Of a stretch of DNA of 54,757 bases, positions 24,521-32,969 are shown piece by piece. Source of the DNA: UBA6109 sp035366835 (GTDB taxonomy: Bacteria > Desulfobacterota > Syntrophia > Syntrophales > UBA6109). Under the pieces are notes generated by a model. The model was not told where the DNA came from and did not search any database. It saw nothing but the letters and a program-made list of their open reading frames with translations. The position numbers and the translations under genes were made by a program. Within the stretch, counting starts at the first letter, position 1; each line of letters begins with the position of its first letter. The stretch covers positions 1 through 54,757 of the forward strand of contig DAOSIS010000024.1 in the NCBI GenBank assembly GCA_035366835.1, given 5' to 3'.

Positions 24521-25978
24521 TCAGTCCCGCCGCCGGCCCTTCTTCTTCAAACTGACCAGCACCTTGACAAAGGGTTCCCTGTTCTGCCGGAACTGCGCTT
24601 CGGGCGGGAAAATCAACTTGGGGTAGAGCGTCTGCGTGGAGGTCAGCGCGGACAGATTGATCGGTTCCGTGCGAACCGTCAGGACGCCGTGGGCGTATCG
24701 GGAGGGCATCAGATATTCCACGGCTGCGGGCGAGGCGCTGATCTCCTCGACCACCAGACCCGGCGGCGGCTCGCCGGCGGTGACGATCTCCACGGGGGAG
24801 GAAACGTTCATAAGCCGGTAGGCCACGATCGACGCCCGGACGGGTTTGATGCTGACGACGGTGAGCGTCGAGGGGGCCTTCACCATGTCCTTGGCCAGGA
24901 CGAAATCCTGGCGTCCCTCTTTCAGGGAAGACAAATCCAGCGACACCTTGAGCGAGCTCTCGTCGAGCAGCTGGAAGGCCTGGGGCGGCCCCATCAGCAT
25001 GATCTTCGCCTCCGTGATCCGCGGTTCCTCGATCACCCATTGCGGAGAGGCCTTGGTATATTCGACGGGCACGATGAATTCCCTGCGGATGGATTCCCGC
25101 TGGTATCCGAAGACGACCCAGAGGACGCAGGCCAGCAGCAGGGCGATGACCTTCTCCTTCGTATTCTCCCTGATCCAGCTCAGCGGTCGTGACTGGCCTT
25201 TCAGCGGCCTCTTCTTCAGGTAGAAGGACTCGATCGCCACCCAGAAGTCCGAGGGATTCATCATCCGCTCGAGCTTCTCGCCCTTGGCGATCGAGATGGC
25301 GCCGGTCTCTTCGGAGACGACGATGCAGAGGGCATCGGAGCGCTCGGTCAGCCCCAGGGCCGCCGTATGCCGGAGCCCCACGCCGTAAAGCTGGCTCGCC
25401 TTGTCGGACAGCGGCAGGTGGCAGCCGAAGCGGACGACGCGGCGGTCGTCGATGATCACGGCGCCGTCGTGGCCGATGGAGTGTGGGTCGAAGATGCTCT
25501 CCAGGAGAGGCTGGCTGACGATACCCTCCAACAGGGTTCCGCCCTGGATGTGACGATCGAGGGGTTCTTCCCCCTGAAGCACGATCAGAGCGCCGATCCG
25601 CGTCCGGGCGAGATTGGAAACGGTGTGGGCGATGATCTCCACGATGTCGTGGTGGGACGCCTGCTCCGATCCTTTCTTGCCGATCCGTCCCCAGATGGCG
25701 ATCCGCTCGAAGAGCCTGCGCAGGTCTTCCTGGAAGATGACCACCAGCACGAACAGCAGGATCGTGAAGAAACCCTGCAGAACAACGGTCGTCAGATAGA
25801 GCTGGAAAAACCGCGCCGCGACGTAGAGCAGTCCCAGCAGACTGATCCCCATCAGGACGAACCGTGAGGCGCGCTCCTTGAACCAGACCAGAAGCGTGTA
25901 GATCATCAGGGCGATGATCGCGATATCAAGGAGGTTGCGGATGCTCAGATTGTGAGGCAGATCGCCGAACGATATCAT
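24521..25978 (-). CDS. Diadenylate cyclase (CdaA) fused to a YbbR-like domain
   Basis: A 485-residue membrane protein. Three N-terminal helices (about 15-32, 39-61, 64-85) are followed by a DAC domain with HDGAVII (171-173), VSEETGAIS and, at 203-205, RHT where CdaA enzymes have RHR. A further membrane helix at about 277-292 leads into a YbbR-like region (300-485). In Firmicutes CdaA and its regulator CdaR/YbbR are separate adjacent genes that make and regulate c-di-AMP; here they are one chain. The start at 25978 is chosen because CdaA proteins begin close to the first helix; the open frame extends upstream without family similarity. It is divergent from the aro leader. Confidence 0.88.
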   Translation of the reverse strand: MISFGDLPHNLSIRNLLDIAIIALMIYTLLVWFKERASRFVLMGISLLGLLYVAARFFQLYLTTVVLQGFFTILLFVLVVIFQEDLRRLFERIAIWGRIGKKGSEQASHHDIVEIIAHTVSNLARTRIGALIVLQGEEPLDRHIQGGTLLEGIVSQPLLESIFDPHSIGHDGAVIIDDRRVVRFGCHLPLSDKASQLYGVGLRHTAALGLTERSDALCIVVSEETGAISIAKGEKLERMMNPSDFWVAIESFYLKKRPLKGQSRPLSWIRENTKEKVIALLLACVLWVVFGYQRESIRREFIVPVEYTKASPQWVIEEPRITEAKIMLMGPPQAFQLLDESSLKVSLDLSSLKEGRQDFVLAKDMVKAPSTLTVVSIKPVRASIVAYRLMNVSSPVEIVTAGEPPPGLVVEEISASPAAVEYLMPSRYAHGVLTVRTEPINLSALTSTQTLYPKLIFPPEAQFRQNREPFVKVLVSLKKKGRRRD

Positions 25979-26078
25979 GGGTTTCCGATCCACAAGGGTG
26001 GAAGTATTTTCTCTATACCGGAGCGGCCGGAACCCTGTCAAGAAAAACCCCGTTGTTTCACTCCGAAAAAATTTTTTC

Positions 26079-26107
26079 TTGACAACGTTCGAGATAGTGT
26101 GCTGTTG
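26079..26107 (+). promoter_or_regulatory. Probable promoter of the aromatic leader
   Basis: TTGACA at 26079-26084 is a perfect -35 hexamer in an AT-rich stretch. At 17-bp spacing the -10 is poor (CTGTTG), so the exact -10 is uncertain. It lies ahead of the leader peptide and attenuator. Confidence 0.45.
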
Positions 26108-26138
26108 TGGCCGAACGAAAAGAGAAAAGGTGTTCCCG

Positions 26139-26231
26139 GTGGGCAGCAGCAATCCGCAGCAGATGTTCAACGAATTCGGTTTCTGGTTTTATTATTACGC
26201 GGGGGTCTGCCCATTGACCGGAAGCCGTTGA
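26139..26231 (+). CDS. Aromatic amino acid leader peptide (Phe/Trp/Tyr codons)
   Basis: A 30-codon frame starting GTG at 26139, eight bases after AAAAGG, or 22 codons from ATG 26163. The C-terminal part reads MFNEFGFWFYYYAGVCPLTG and ends at TGA 26229-26231. Control codons are Phe at 26166, 26175, 26181 and 26187, Trp at 26184 and Tyr at 26190-26198. It precedes the terminator and the shikimate operon, so it should report the charge of all three aromatic tRNAs. The Val-Cys-Pro codons 26205-26213 are identical in sequence and position to those of the trp leader. Confidence 0.88.
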   Translation: MGSSNPQQMFNEFGFWFYYYAGVCPLTGSR

Positions 26232-26289
26232 GCCAGCAGACATAACGAGCTTCAGCCGTGGGCGGACAGAGCGTCGCCCACGGCTTTTT
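26205..26289 (+). promoter_or_regulatory. Attenuator of the shikimate/aromatic operon
   Basis: The terminator is AGCCGTGGGCG (26254-26264) with CGCCCACGGCT (26275-26285), an 11-bp perfect stem followed by TTTTTGTTT. GTCTGCCCA (26205-26213) can pair with TGGGCGGAC (26259-26267), one wobble, which destroys the terminator. A competing hairpin forms between GAAGCCGTT (26221-26229) and AACGAGCTTC (26244-26253), and GTCTGC can also pair with GCAGAC at 26236-26241. Inferred: a stalled ribosome leaves 26205-26213 free for antitermination; a ribosome at the stop codon covers it. Confidence 0.72.
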
Positions 26290-26370
26290 GTTTGGTTTCA
26301 GGGCCGCGGGCGTGAAATCCCGCGGCCCTTTTCTTTTTCCGAATGCGCCTGGAGGAACGGGGAGGAAAAA

Positions 26371-27399
26371 ATGATCATCATCATGAAGAAGAACGCAACG
26401 CAGAAGGAGATCGACTCCGTCATCGGATGGATCGAGTCGGTCGGCTATCAGGCGCATCCCTCGACGGGCGTCGAACGAACGGTGATCGGCGCCGTGGGAG
26501 ACGAGCGCGGGAAGTCGAATCTCAAGGCCGCCGAGATGCTGCCCGGGGTCGAAAAGACGGTGCCCATCCTCAAGCCCTACAAGCTCGCGAGCCGGGAGGC
26601 CAAGGAGGGGCGCACCGCGGTCCGCGTCGGGGACCTGGAGGTGGGAGGGGGCGGTTTCGTCGTCATGGCCGGTCCCTGCTCCGTGGAGAGCGAGGCGCAG
26701 ATGATGGAGAGCGCCTTCATCGTGAAGAAGGGCGGCGCGCAGGTCCTGCGCGGCGGCGCCTTCAAGCCGCGGACCTCCCCGTACAGTTTCCAGGGAATGG
26801 AAGAGGAGGGGCTGAAGCTCCTGAGCCTCGCGCGGGAAGCGACGGGCATGCCCGTCGTGACGGAGGTCGTCAACCCGGCCGACGTCGAGCTGGTCGAATC
26901 CTACGCGGACATCCTCCAGGTGGGCGCGCGCAACGTCCAGAATTTCGCGCTCCTGAAACGGGTCGGCCAGGCGAAGAAGCCGGTCCTTCTGAAGCGGGGC
27001 ATGATGACGACGATCGAAGAACTCCTGATGTCGGCCGAGTATGTGCTGTCCTCCGGCAATTCCCAGGTGATCCTCTGCGAGAGGGGCATCCGGACCTTCG
27101 AGACGGCGACGCGCAACACACTCGACATCAGCGCCGTCCCCGTTCTCAAGGAACTGACCCACCTGCCCGTGATCGTGGATCCCAGCCACGCCGCCGGCCA
27201 CTGGAAGTACGTGATCCCCCTGAGCCGCGCGGCCGCCGCCGTGGGGGCGGACGGGATCATCGTGGAGGTCCATCCGGAGCCGGAAAAGGCGTTCTCCGAC
27301 GGAGGCCAGTCGCTCAAACCGGAGCGGTTCTATGAGCTCATGGAGGAGGTGCGGCTGATCGCCGCCGCCGTCCGCGGGCGGGGGATGGTCGCGTCATGA
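26371..27399 (+). CDS. aroF: 3-deoxy-7-phosphoheptulonate synthase (DAHP synthase)
   Basis: A 342-residue enzyme of the AroA-I-beta type, the first step of the shikimate pathway, condensing phosphoenolpyruvate and erythrose-4-phosphate. Residues about 1-70 form a ferredoxin-like regulatory domain (IIIMKKNATQKEIDSVIGWI) as in Thermotoga DAHP synthase, where Tyr/Phe feedback acts. The barrel has MAGPCSVESE, GGAFKPRTSPYSFQG, LLKRGM and IVDPSHAAGHW. GGAGG lies 5 bases before the ATG. First structural gene after the attenuator; overlaps aroB by ATGA. Confidence 0.95.
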   Translation: MIIIMKKNATQKEIDSVIGWIESVGYQAHPSTGVERTVIGAVGDERGKSNLKAAEMLPGVEKTVPILKPYKLASREAKEGRTAVRVGDLEVGGGGFVVMAGPCSVESEAQMMESAFIVKKGGAQVLRGGAFKPRTSPYSFQGMEEEGLKLLSLAREATGMPVVTEVVNPADVELVESYADILQVGARNVQNFALLKRVGQAKKPVLLKRGMMTTIEELLMSAEYVLSSGNSQVILCERGIRTFETATRNTLDISAVPVLKELTHLPVIVDPSHAAGHWKYVIPLSRAAAAVGADGIIVEVHPEPEKAFSDGGQSLKPERFYELMEEVRLIAAAVRGRGMVAS

Positions 27400-28487
27400 A
27401 GAAGATCAAGGTCCATCTGCACCGGGCGCCGTCCCTCTCCTACGAAGTGCACATCGGTTCCGACATCCTGGATCAGGCGGCCGTCCTGATGGCGCGCAAG
27501 TTTCCCGCCGGCCGATACGTCGTCATTACGGACACCCGCGTGGAGGAACTGCACGGACAGGCGGTCCGGGAACGGTGGGAGCGGGCCGGGCTCAAGGCGG
27601 ACTGGATCGCCATGCCCGCCGGCGAGGGCGCCAAGAACATGGAGACGGTCCTCACCGTGGCCGAGCGGCTCCTGGAACTGGGCGCGGACCGGAACACCCC
27701 GTTGATCGCCCTGGGCGGCGGCGTTGTCGGCGACCTTGCCGGGTTCATCGCCTCCATCTACATGCGGTCGGTGCCGTTCCTGAACATTCCGACGACGCTC
27801 CTGGCCCAGGTGGACAGCTGCCTCGGAGGCAAGACCGCCGTCGATCTGCCGGCGGGGAAGAATCTGCTCGGGACCTTCTACCAGCCGAAGGCGGTCTTCG
27901 CCGATCTCAAGTTTCTGGAAACGCTGCCGGCGGGTGACTTCCGCAACGGCCTGGGGGAGATCGTGAAGTACGCCCTCCTGGATGCGGAATTCTTTTCGGA
28001 GCTGGAGGCCTCCGCCGACGGCCTTCGCCGCGGCGACCAGGCCGTGCTGGGCAACATCGTGGAGCGCTCCATCCGGATCAAGAAGGGGATCGTGGAAATG
28101 GACGAGCACGACCAGGGGATCCGCCGCATCCTCAACCTCGGACACACGGTTGGACATGCCATCGAGGCGGAGTCGGGTTTTGCCATCGCGCACGGGGAGG
28201 CCGTGGGCATGGGAATCGCCGCGGCGATCCGGCTGTCGGAGCGGCTGCACGGCTTCCCGGCGGCCGACCGCAGGCGGACCGAAGCGCTGATGGACCGGGC
28301 GGGCCTGCCCGCGAAGATCCCGGCGGCGATGCGCGCGGAGGCCCTCGTCGGGCGGTTGTCGGCAGACAAGAAGAAGGAGGGGCGAAGCGTCCGTTTCGTG
28401 ATGCTCCGGAGAATCGGACTGCCCTTCGTCAACGGCGGCATTGCCGAGGATGTCCTGATCGAGACGATCGAGGAGATGAAGCGATGA
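27396..28487 (+). CDS. aroB: 3-dehydroquinate synthase
   Basis: A 363-residue NAD- and metal-dependent cyclase making 3-dehydroquinate from DAHP. The NAD-binding segment ALGGGVVGDLAGFIAS, the signature PTTLLAQVDSCLGGKTAVD and the metal-ligand segments LNLGHTVGHAIE and HGEAVGMG are all present. It overlaps aroF and pheA by 4 bp each. Confidence 0.95.
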   Translation: MKKIKVHLHRAPSLSYEVHIGSDILDQAAVLMARKFPAGRYVVITDTRVEELHGQAVRERWERAGLKADWIAMPAGEGAKNMETVLTVAERLLELGADRNTPLIALGGGVVGDLAGFIASIYMRSVPFLNIPTTLLAQVDSCLGGKTAVDLPAGKNLLGTFYQPKAVFADLKFLETLPAGDFRNGLGEIVKYALLDAEFFSELEASADGLRRGDQAVLGNIVERSIRIKKGIVEMDEHDQGIRRILNLGHTVGHAIEAESGFAIAHGEAVGMGIAAAIRLSERLHGFPAADRRRTEALMDRAGLPAKIPAAMRAEALVGRLSADKKKEGRSVRFVMLRRIGLPFVNGGIAEDVLIETIEEMKR

Positions 28488-29569
28488 GGGATGAGGCATT
28501 GAGCGCTCTGAGGAAGAAGCTCGCCGACTGCGACCGGTCGCTGGTCGAGGTCCTCAACGAGCGGGCGGACCTGTCGATCCGCATCGGCCGGGTGAAAACG
28601 AAATCGAAACTCGCCGTCTATGACCCTGTCCAGGAGCGCATGGTGCTCGACCGGCTGCAGCAGGCGAGCCGCGGTCCCCTGTCGGACGGCCAGCTTGCCG
28701 CAATCTTCCGGGAGGTGCTGTCCGTATCCAGGTCGCTGCAGGGGCCGGTCCGCGTCGCCTGTTTCGGCCCGGAGGCATCCTTCACGCACCTGGCGGCGCG
28801 ATCCCACTTCGGCGGCGAGGCCGACTTCGCCTCCCTGCCGTCCATCGTCCATGTCTTCGATGAGGTGGAAAAGGGCAAGGCGGACTGGGGGGTCGTGCCG
28901 GTCGAAAACTCCCTGGAGGGGACCGTGGGGGTCACCCTCGACCGTCTTCTCGGCACGACGCTCTCCATCCGGGCGGAACTCTTCCTGAGGATCAGCCATT
29001 GCCTGCTGGCGATGCGGAAGAACCGGAACGCCATCAAGACCGTCTACTCCCATCCCCAGGCGTTTTCCCAATGCCGCAGCTGGCTCAGCGCCCACATGCC
29101 CCGCGCCAGGCTGATCGAGGCGGACAGCACATCCGCCGCCGCGATGCGCGCTTCGGAAGACGCGACGAGCGCCGCCGTGGGAAGCCGCCTCGCGGCCGAG
29201 ATCTACGGCCTGAAGACCCTGGCGGAAGGGATCGAAGACGCGCCCTCCAACGAGACCCGTTTCCTCGTGATCGGGCAGGGACGGAACGCCCCGACGGGGC
29301 GCGACAAGACATCGATCCTGTTCAGCGTGTCCGATGTCCCCGGCTCGCTCTACCGCTCCCTGCGGCCTTTTGCGCGGCGGGGGGTCAATCTGATGAAAAT
29401 CGAATCGCGGCCCGTCCGGGGGAGGCTCTGGGAATACCGGTTCTTCGCCGACGTCGAGGGGCACTGCGGAGACAGGAAGGTGCGGCGCTGCCTCGAAGAA
29501 CTGAAGGGCTGCACGACCTTTCTCAAGGTCGCCGGTTCCTATCCGCAGGGGAGGCGTTTGGAGACATGA
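28484..29569 (+). CDS. pheA: Bifunctional chorismate mutase/prephenate dehydratase
   Basis: A 361-residue P-protein for phenylalanine synthesis. Residues about 1-85 are an AroQ chorismate mutase (LRKKLADCDRSLVEVLNERADL). Residues about 90-270 are the prephenate dehydratase domain (GPEASFTHLAARSHFG, PVENSLEGTVGVTLD, ETRFLVIG). An ACT regulatory domain (SILFSVSDVPGSLYRSL, with ESRPVRG) completes it. It sits in the middle of the shikimate run, coupled on both sides by ATGA overlaps. Confidence 0.95.
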   Translation: MRDEALSALRKKLADCDRSLVEVLNERADLSIRIGRVKTKSKLAVYDPVQERMVLDRLQQASRGPLSDGQLAAIFREVLSVSRSLQGPVRVACFGPEASFTHLAARSHFGGEADFASLPSIVHVFDEVEKGKADWGVVPVENSLEGTVGVTLDRLLGTTLSIRAELFLRISHCLLAMRKNRNAIKTVYSHPQAFSQCRSWLSAHMPRARLIEADSTSAAAMRASEDATSAAVGSRLAAEIYGLKTLAEGIEDAPSNETRFLVIGQGRNAPTGRDKTSILFSVSDVPGSLYRSLRPFARRGVNLMKIESRPVRGRLWEYRFFADVEGHCGDRKVRRCLEELKGCTTFLKVAGSYPQGRRLET

Positions 29570-30306
29570 AACTCTGCGTGCCGATATCGGCGCCGTCCCG
29601 CCAGGGGGCGCTCCGGGAGATGGAAGAAGCCGCCGTCGCGGCGGAGATGCTGGAGCTGCGCATGGACGCGATCGGAGACGTTCCGCTCGCGGCGCTTCTG
29701 GAAGAGGCGAGATCGCTTACCCCGGCGCCGGCCGTCATCGTCACGAATCGCCGCCGGGAGGAGGGGGGGATGCGCCGGCCGGCCGCCGGCGAACGGCCCG
29801 AAGAGGCGGAGCGCCGCCGCGTCGATCTCCTGATCGAGGCCGTGAAAAGGGGCGCGGAATACGTGGATATCGAGCTGTCGACGGAAGCGGGCCTGCGGGA
29901 GTCCCTGCGGGCGGAGATCGCGCGGAGCGGCTTTCGGACCGCGCTGATCGTCTCGCATCACGACTTCCGGCGGACGCCGTCGCTCCTCCGCCTCAAGGGG
30001 ATCTACAACGACTGCGCGGGCGCCGGCGCAACGATTGTCAAGGTCGTCACGACCGCCGTCCGCCCCGGGGACAATCTCCGCATCCTGGAACTGGTCGTCC
30101 ATGCGCGCCGGGAATGCCAGCCGATCGTCGCCTTCTGCATGGGGGGGGCCGGGAGGATCAGCCGTCTGACGGCGCCCCTTCTCGGCGCGGAATTCGGGTT
30201 CGCCTGTCTGCGTGAGGGAGAAGGTTCCGCCCCCGGCCAGCTCACCGTGCAGGACATGCGGCAAGTCCTGAAGATCCTTGACTGCGGAAAGGGGGAGAAG
30301 GAATGA
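29566..30306 (+). CDS. aroD: Type I 3-dehydroquinate dehydratase
   Basis: A 246-residue class I enzyme forming 3-dehydroshikimate by a Schiff base. LELRMDAIGD begins the barrel, SHHDFRRTPS carries the catalytic His region, and ATIVKVVTTAVRPGDN carries the Schiff-base Lys. MGGAGRISRLTAPLLGAEFG matches the C-terminal signature. The first ATG overlaps the pheA stop (ATGA). Confidence 0.92.
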   Translation: MKLCVPISAPSRQGALREMEEAAVAAEMLELRMDAIGDVPLAALLEEARSLTPAPAVIVTNRRREEGGMRRPAAGERPEEAERRRVDLLIEAVKRGAEYVDIELSTEAGLRESLRAEIARSGFRTALIVSHHDFRRTPSLLRLKGIYNDCAGAGATIVKVVTTAVRPGDNLRILELVVHARRECQPIVAFCMGGAGRISRLTAPLLGAEFGFACLREGEGSAPGQLTVQDMRQVLKILDCGKGEKE

Positions 30307-31133
30307 TGCGCTTTGCGCTGTTCGGAAATCCCGTCGCCCAGACGCTCTCGCCGCTCATGCACAATGCGGCCCTGCGGGCGATGGGAATCGCCGGCTCTTA
30401 CGAAGCGGTCCTCGTCGAGGATCTCGGGAAGGCCGTGCGGTCCCTGCGGGACGGCGGCCTGGACGGCGCCAGCGTGACGATCCCCTTCAAGGAGAAGGTC
30501 ATGGACCTGCTCGACGGCCTGGATGCGGAGGCGGAGGAAATCGGCGCCGTCAACACGATCGTGAAACGGGGAGGCCGTCTCATCGGGTTCAATACCGACG
30601 CCAGGGCGCTTTTCCTCTCCCTCGCCGCGGTCCTCGACATCGCCGGCAGGACCTTCGCGGTACTGGGCACGGGCGGAACGGCGCGGGCGGCCCTCCACGC
30701 CGTCCGCCGCGGCGGCGGAAAGGCGGTCGTGCTGGGCAGGACGTCGGCGAAGGTCCGCGAACTGGCCGCCCGGTGGAACTGCCGGGGATGCGTCCTCGCG
30801 GAGCTTGCGGCGGTCCGCGCCGACGTCATCGTCAACACGACGCCGGTGGGCATGGGTGCCCGGGCGGACGAAACCCCGCTGGGCGCCCTCCGGGCCGCGG
30901 AGTGCTCGGCGGGCTGGGTCGTCGACGTCATCTACCGTCCGCTTCGCACGCGCCTTCTCCGCGAGGCGGAGGCCGCGGGACGGCATACGCTGGGGGGCGC
31001 CGAGATGTTCGTCCGGCAGGGGGCGGAGCAGATCCGCCTCTGGACAGGGGCCGAACCGCCCCTTTCCCTCATGCGGGAGGTTGTATTGAGGCAGTTGGAG
31101 GAAGAAGAGGCGGCGGGACGGAGGGGGACATGA
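30303..31133 (+). CDS. aroE: Shikimate dehydrogenase
   Basis: A 276-residue NADP-dependent dehydrogenase. FALFGNPVAQTLSPLMHN is the shikimate-binding N-terminus, SVTIPFKEKVMDLL contains the catalytic Lys, VNTIV and GFNTDARA follow, and the dinucleotide motif is VLGTGGTARAALHAV. GGAEMFVRQGAEQ is the typical C-terminal segment. Overlaps aroD and aroA by 4 bp. Confidence 0.95.
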   Translation: MMRFALFGNPVAQTLSPLMHNAALRAMGIAGSYEAVLVEDLGKAVRSLRDGGLDGASVTIPFKEKVMDLLDGLDAEAEEIGAVNTIVKRGGRLIGFNTDARALFLSLAAVLDIAGRTFAVLGTGGTARAALHAVRRGGGKAVVLGRTSAKVRELAARWNCRGCVLAELAAVRADVIVNTTPVGMGARADETPLGALRAAECSAGWVVDVIYRPLRTRLLREAEAAGRHTLGGAEMFVRQGAEQIRLWTGAEPPLSLMREVVLRQLEEEEAAGRRGT

Positions 31134-32407
31134 AAGGCAATATGGCCATGGAGGAGAGGAAGGTCCGGCCCCGCGGCCCGCTGCGGGGAGTTGTCCGCGT
31201 TCCCGGCTCCAAGAGCCACACGCAGCGGGCGCTGATCGTCGCCTCCCTGGCGGACGGCGAGTCCCGCATCGAGCATCCCCTGTTTTCCGAGGACACGCGT
31301 CTCCTCGCCGCTGCGCTGCGGCGTCTGGGTGCGGAGATCGTCGAAGAGGGAAGCGGCCTCAGGGTGCGGGGCTGCGGCGGCGTCCCCGCCGTTCCGGAAG
31401 GCGAGATCTTCCTGGGCAACAACGGCACGGCGATGCGGTTTCTCCTGTCCGTCGTTTCCCTCGGCCGCGGAAAGTACCGCCTGACGGGCGACGCAAGATT
31501 GTGCGAGCGGCCGGTCGGGGGACTCGCCGACGCCTTGGGGCGACTCGGCGTGACGATGGAGGACCGGAACGGATGTCCGCCCGTCGTTGTCCATGCCGCC
31601 GGGATGCGCGGCGGCGTCGCGGAGCTTGCCGACATCCGGAGCAGCCAGTTCGTCTCGTCGCTGCTGCTGGCCGCCCCCTACGCCGCCGGCGATGTCGTGG
31701 TGGCGCTGAGGGGAAGCACGGTCTCCGAGCCCTACATCGATATGACGGTCCGCGTGATGGCGGATTTCGGAGTGTCCGTCCTGCGGGAAGAAACGAACCG
31801 CTACCGCGTTCCGGCAGGGCAGCGCTACCGGGGCCGGGGCTACCGCATCGAAGGAGACGCCTCGAGCGCATCGTATTTCTTCCTGGCGGCGGCCCTGTGC
31901 GGCGGATCCGTGCGCGTCCTCAACGTCCGCCGGAACGGCCTGCAGGGGGACATCCGTTTTCTCGACATTCTGGAGTCCTTGGGGTGCAGGGTGCGCGCGG
32001 GGGAGGATTGGATCGAGGTGGAAGGCGCTCCGCGCGACGGGGCGGAGCGCTCCTTCGACATGGGCGGCATGCCGGACATGGTGCCGACGCTCGCCGTCTT
32101 GGCCGCGTTCCGTCCCGGCCGGACGATCGTGTCGCGCGTGCCCCACCTCCGCCTCAAGGAGAGCGACCGCCTGTCCGCCCTGGCCGTCGAGCTGCGGAAG
32201 ATAGGGGCCGGGGTGGTCGAGAAGGAAGACGGACTGACGATCGACGGCGGAAATCCGCACGGCGCGACGATCGAAACCTATCGGGACCACCGCATCGCCA
32301 TGAGCTTTGCCGTGGCGGGACTCGCCGTTCCGGGGATGAAGATCTCCGATCCGGCCTGCGTGACCAAGTCCTTCCCGACTTTCTGGGAGGAGATCGAGCG
32401 GCTGTGA
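31130..32407 (+). CDS. aroA: 3-phosphoshikimate 1-carboxyvinyltransferase (EPSP synthase)
   Basis: A 425-residue enzyme joining shikimate-3-phosphate and phosphoenolpyruvate. VPGSKSHTQRALIVASLADG, FLGNNGTAMRFLLS, DGDAR-like TGDARLCERPVGGLADAL, GDASSASYFFLAAA and RLKESDRLSALAVELRKIG are the family signatures. The segment LGNNGTAMR has N where many enzymes have LGNAGTAMR (A to N), near the glyphosate-sensitive position. Start at 31130 overlaps aroE by ATGA; in-frame ATGs at 31142 and 31148 are alternatives. Confidence 0.95.
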   Translation: MKGNMAMEERKVRPRGPLRGVVRVPGSKSHTQRALIVASLADGESRIEHPLFSEDTRLLAAALRRLGAEIVEEGSGLRVRGCGGVPAVPEGEIFLGNNGTAMRFLLSVVSLGRGKYRLTGDARLCERPVGGLADALGRLGVTMEDRNGCPPVVVHAAGMRGGVAELADIRSSQFVSSLLLAAPYAAGDVVVALRGSTVSEPYIDMTVRVMADFGVSVLREETNRYRVPAGQRYRGRGYRIEGDASSASYFFLAAALCGGSVRVLNVRRNGLQGDIRFLDILESLGCRVRAGEDWIEVEGAPRDGAERSFDMGGMPDMVPTLAVLAAFRPGRTIVSRVPHLRLKESDRLSALAVELRKIGAGVVEKEDGLTIDGGNPHGATIETYRDHRIAMSFAVAGLAVPGMKISDPACVTKSFPTFWEEIERL

Positions 32408-32931
32408 GGATCGTGCTGATCGGATACCGCTGCACCGGGAAAACCCGCGTGGGGCGGCGCCTCGCCGAGCGCCTCGGCGCGGCCTTTGTCGATACGGACG
32501 AGCGTGTGGAGGCCGAGGCCGGCAGGGCGGTCGCGGAAATCGTCCGCGTGGAGGGATGGGCCGGTTTCCGCCGACGCGAAAGCGCTGTTCTTCGCCGCCT
32601 CGGTGAGGAGGAAGCGTGCGCGGTCGCCACGGGCGGCGGCGCCGTCCTGGATCCCCGCAACCGCGAGGTTCTGAAGGGCCTCGGCGGCCTGGTGGTCTGG
32701 CTGGACGCCTCGCCGGAGGCCGTCGTCCGGCGCATGGATGCCGATGCGGGAAGCCGCGAGAGAAGACCCGGCCTGACGGGGCTGGGGCCGGAGGACGAGG
32801 TGAGGAGTCTCCTCAGGGAGCGGGAGCCGCTGTACCGGCAGGCGGCCGACGTCCGGATCGATACCACCGATCTCACGGTCGACGATGTCGTCGAGGAGAT
32901 CTGCCGGGAGATCGATCTCCGGCCGCGGTGA
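32404..32931 (+). CDS. aroK: Shikimate kinase
   Basis: A 175-residue P-loop kinase phosphorylating shikimate. Walker A is GYRCTGKTRVG, then FVDTDERVE and ATGGGAVLDPRN, the shikimate-binding Gly-rich segment. It starts with GTG overlapping the aroA stop (GTGA at 32404-32407), the sixth successive 4-bp overlap in the operon. In pathway order it precedes EPSP synthase. Confidence 0.92.
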   Translation: MRIVLIGYRCTGKTRVGRRLAERLGAAFVDTDERVEAEAGRAVAEIVRVEGWAGFRRRESAVLRRLGEEEACAVATGGGAVLDPRNREVLKGLGGLVVWLDASPEAVVRRMDADAGSRERRPGLTGLGPEDEVRSLLREREPLYRQAADVRIDTTDLTVDDVVEEICREIDLRPR

Positions 32932-32969
32932 GGGGGCATTTCTGCAGAAATGCGAAAGGGGAGGGCGTC

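Noticed and set aside
30278..31130. N-terminal extension of EPSP synthase in frame with aroA
   Set aside because: The upstream frame is the Arg/Gly-rich shadow of aroE; the coupled ATG at 31130 fits the operon overlaps.
31410..31440. Glyphosate-tolerance-type change in EPSP synthase
   Set aside because: LGNNGTAMR differs from LGNAGTAMR, but sequence alone does not show tolerance, so no claim is made.
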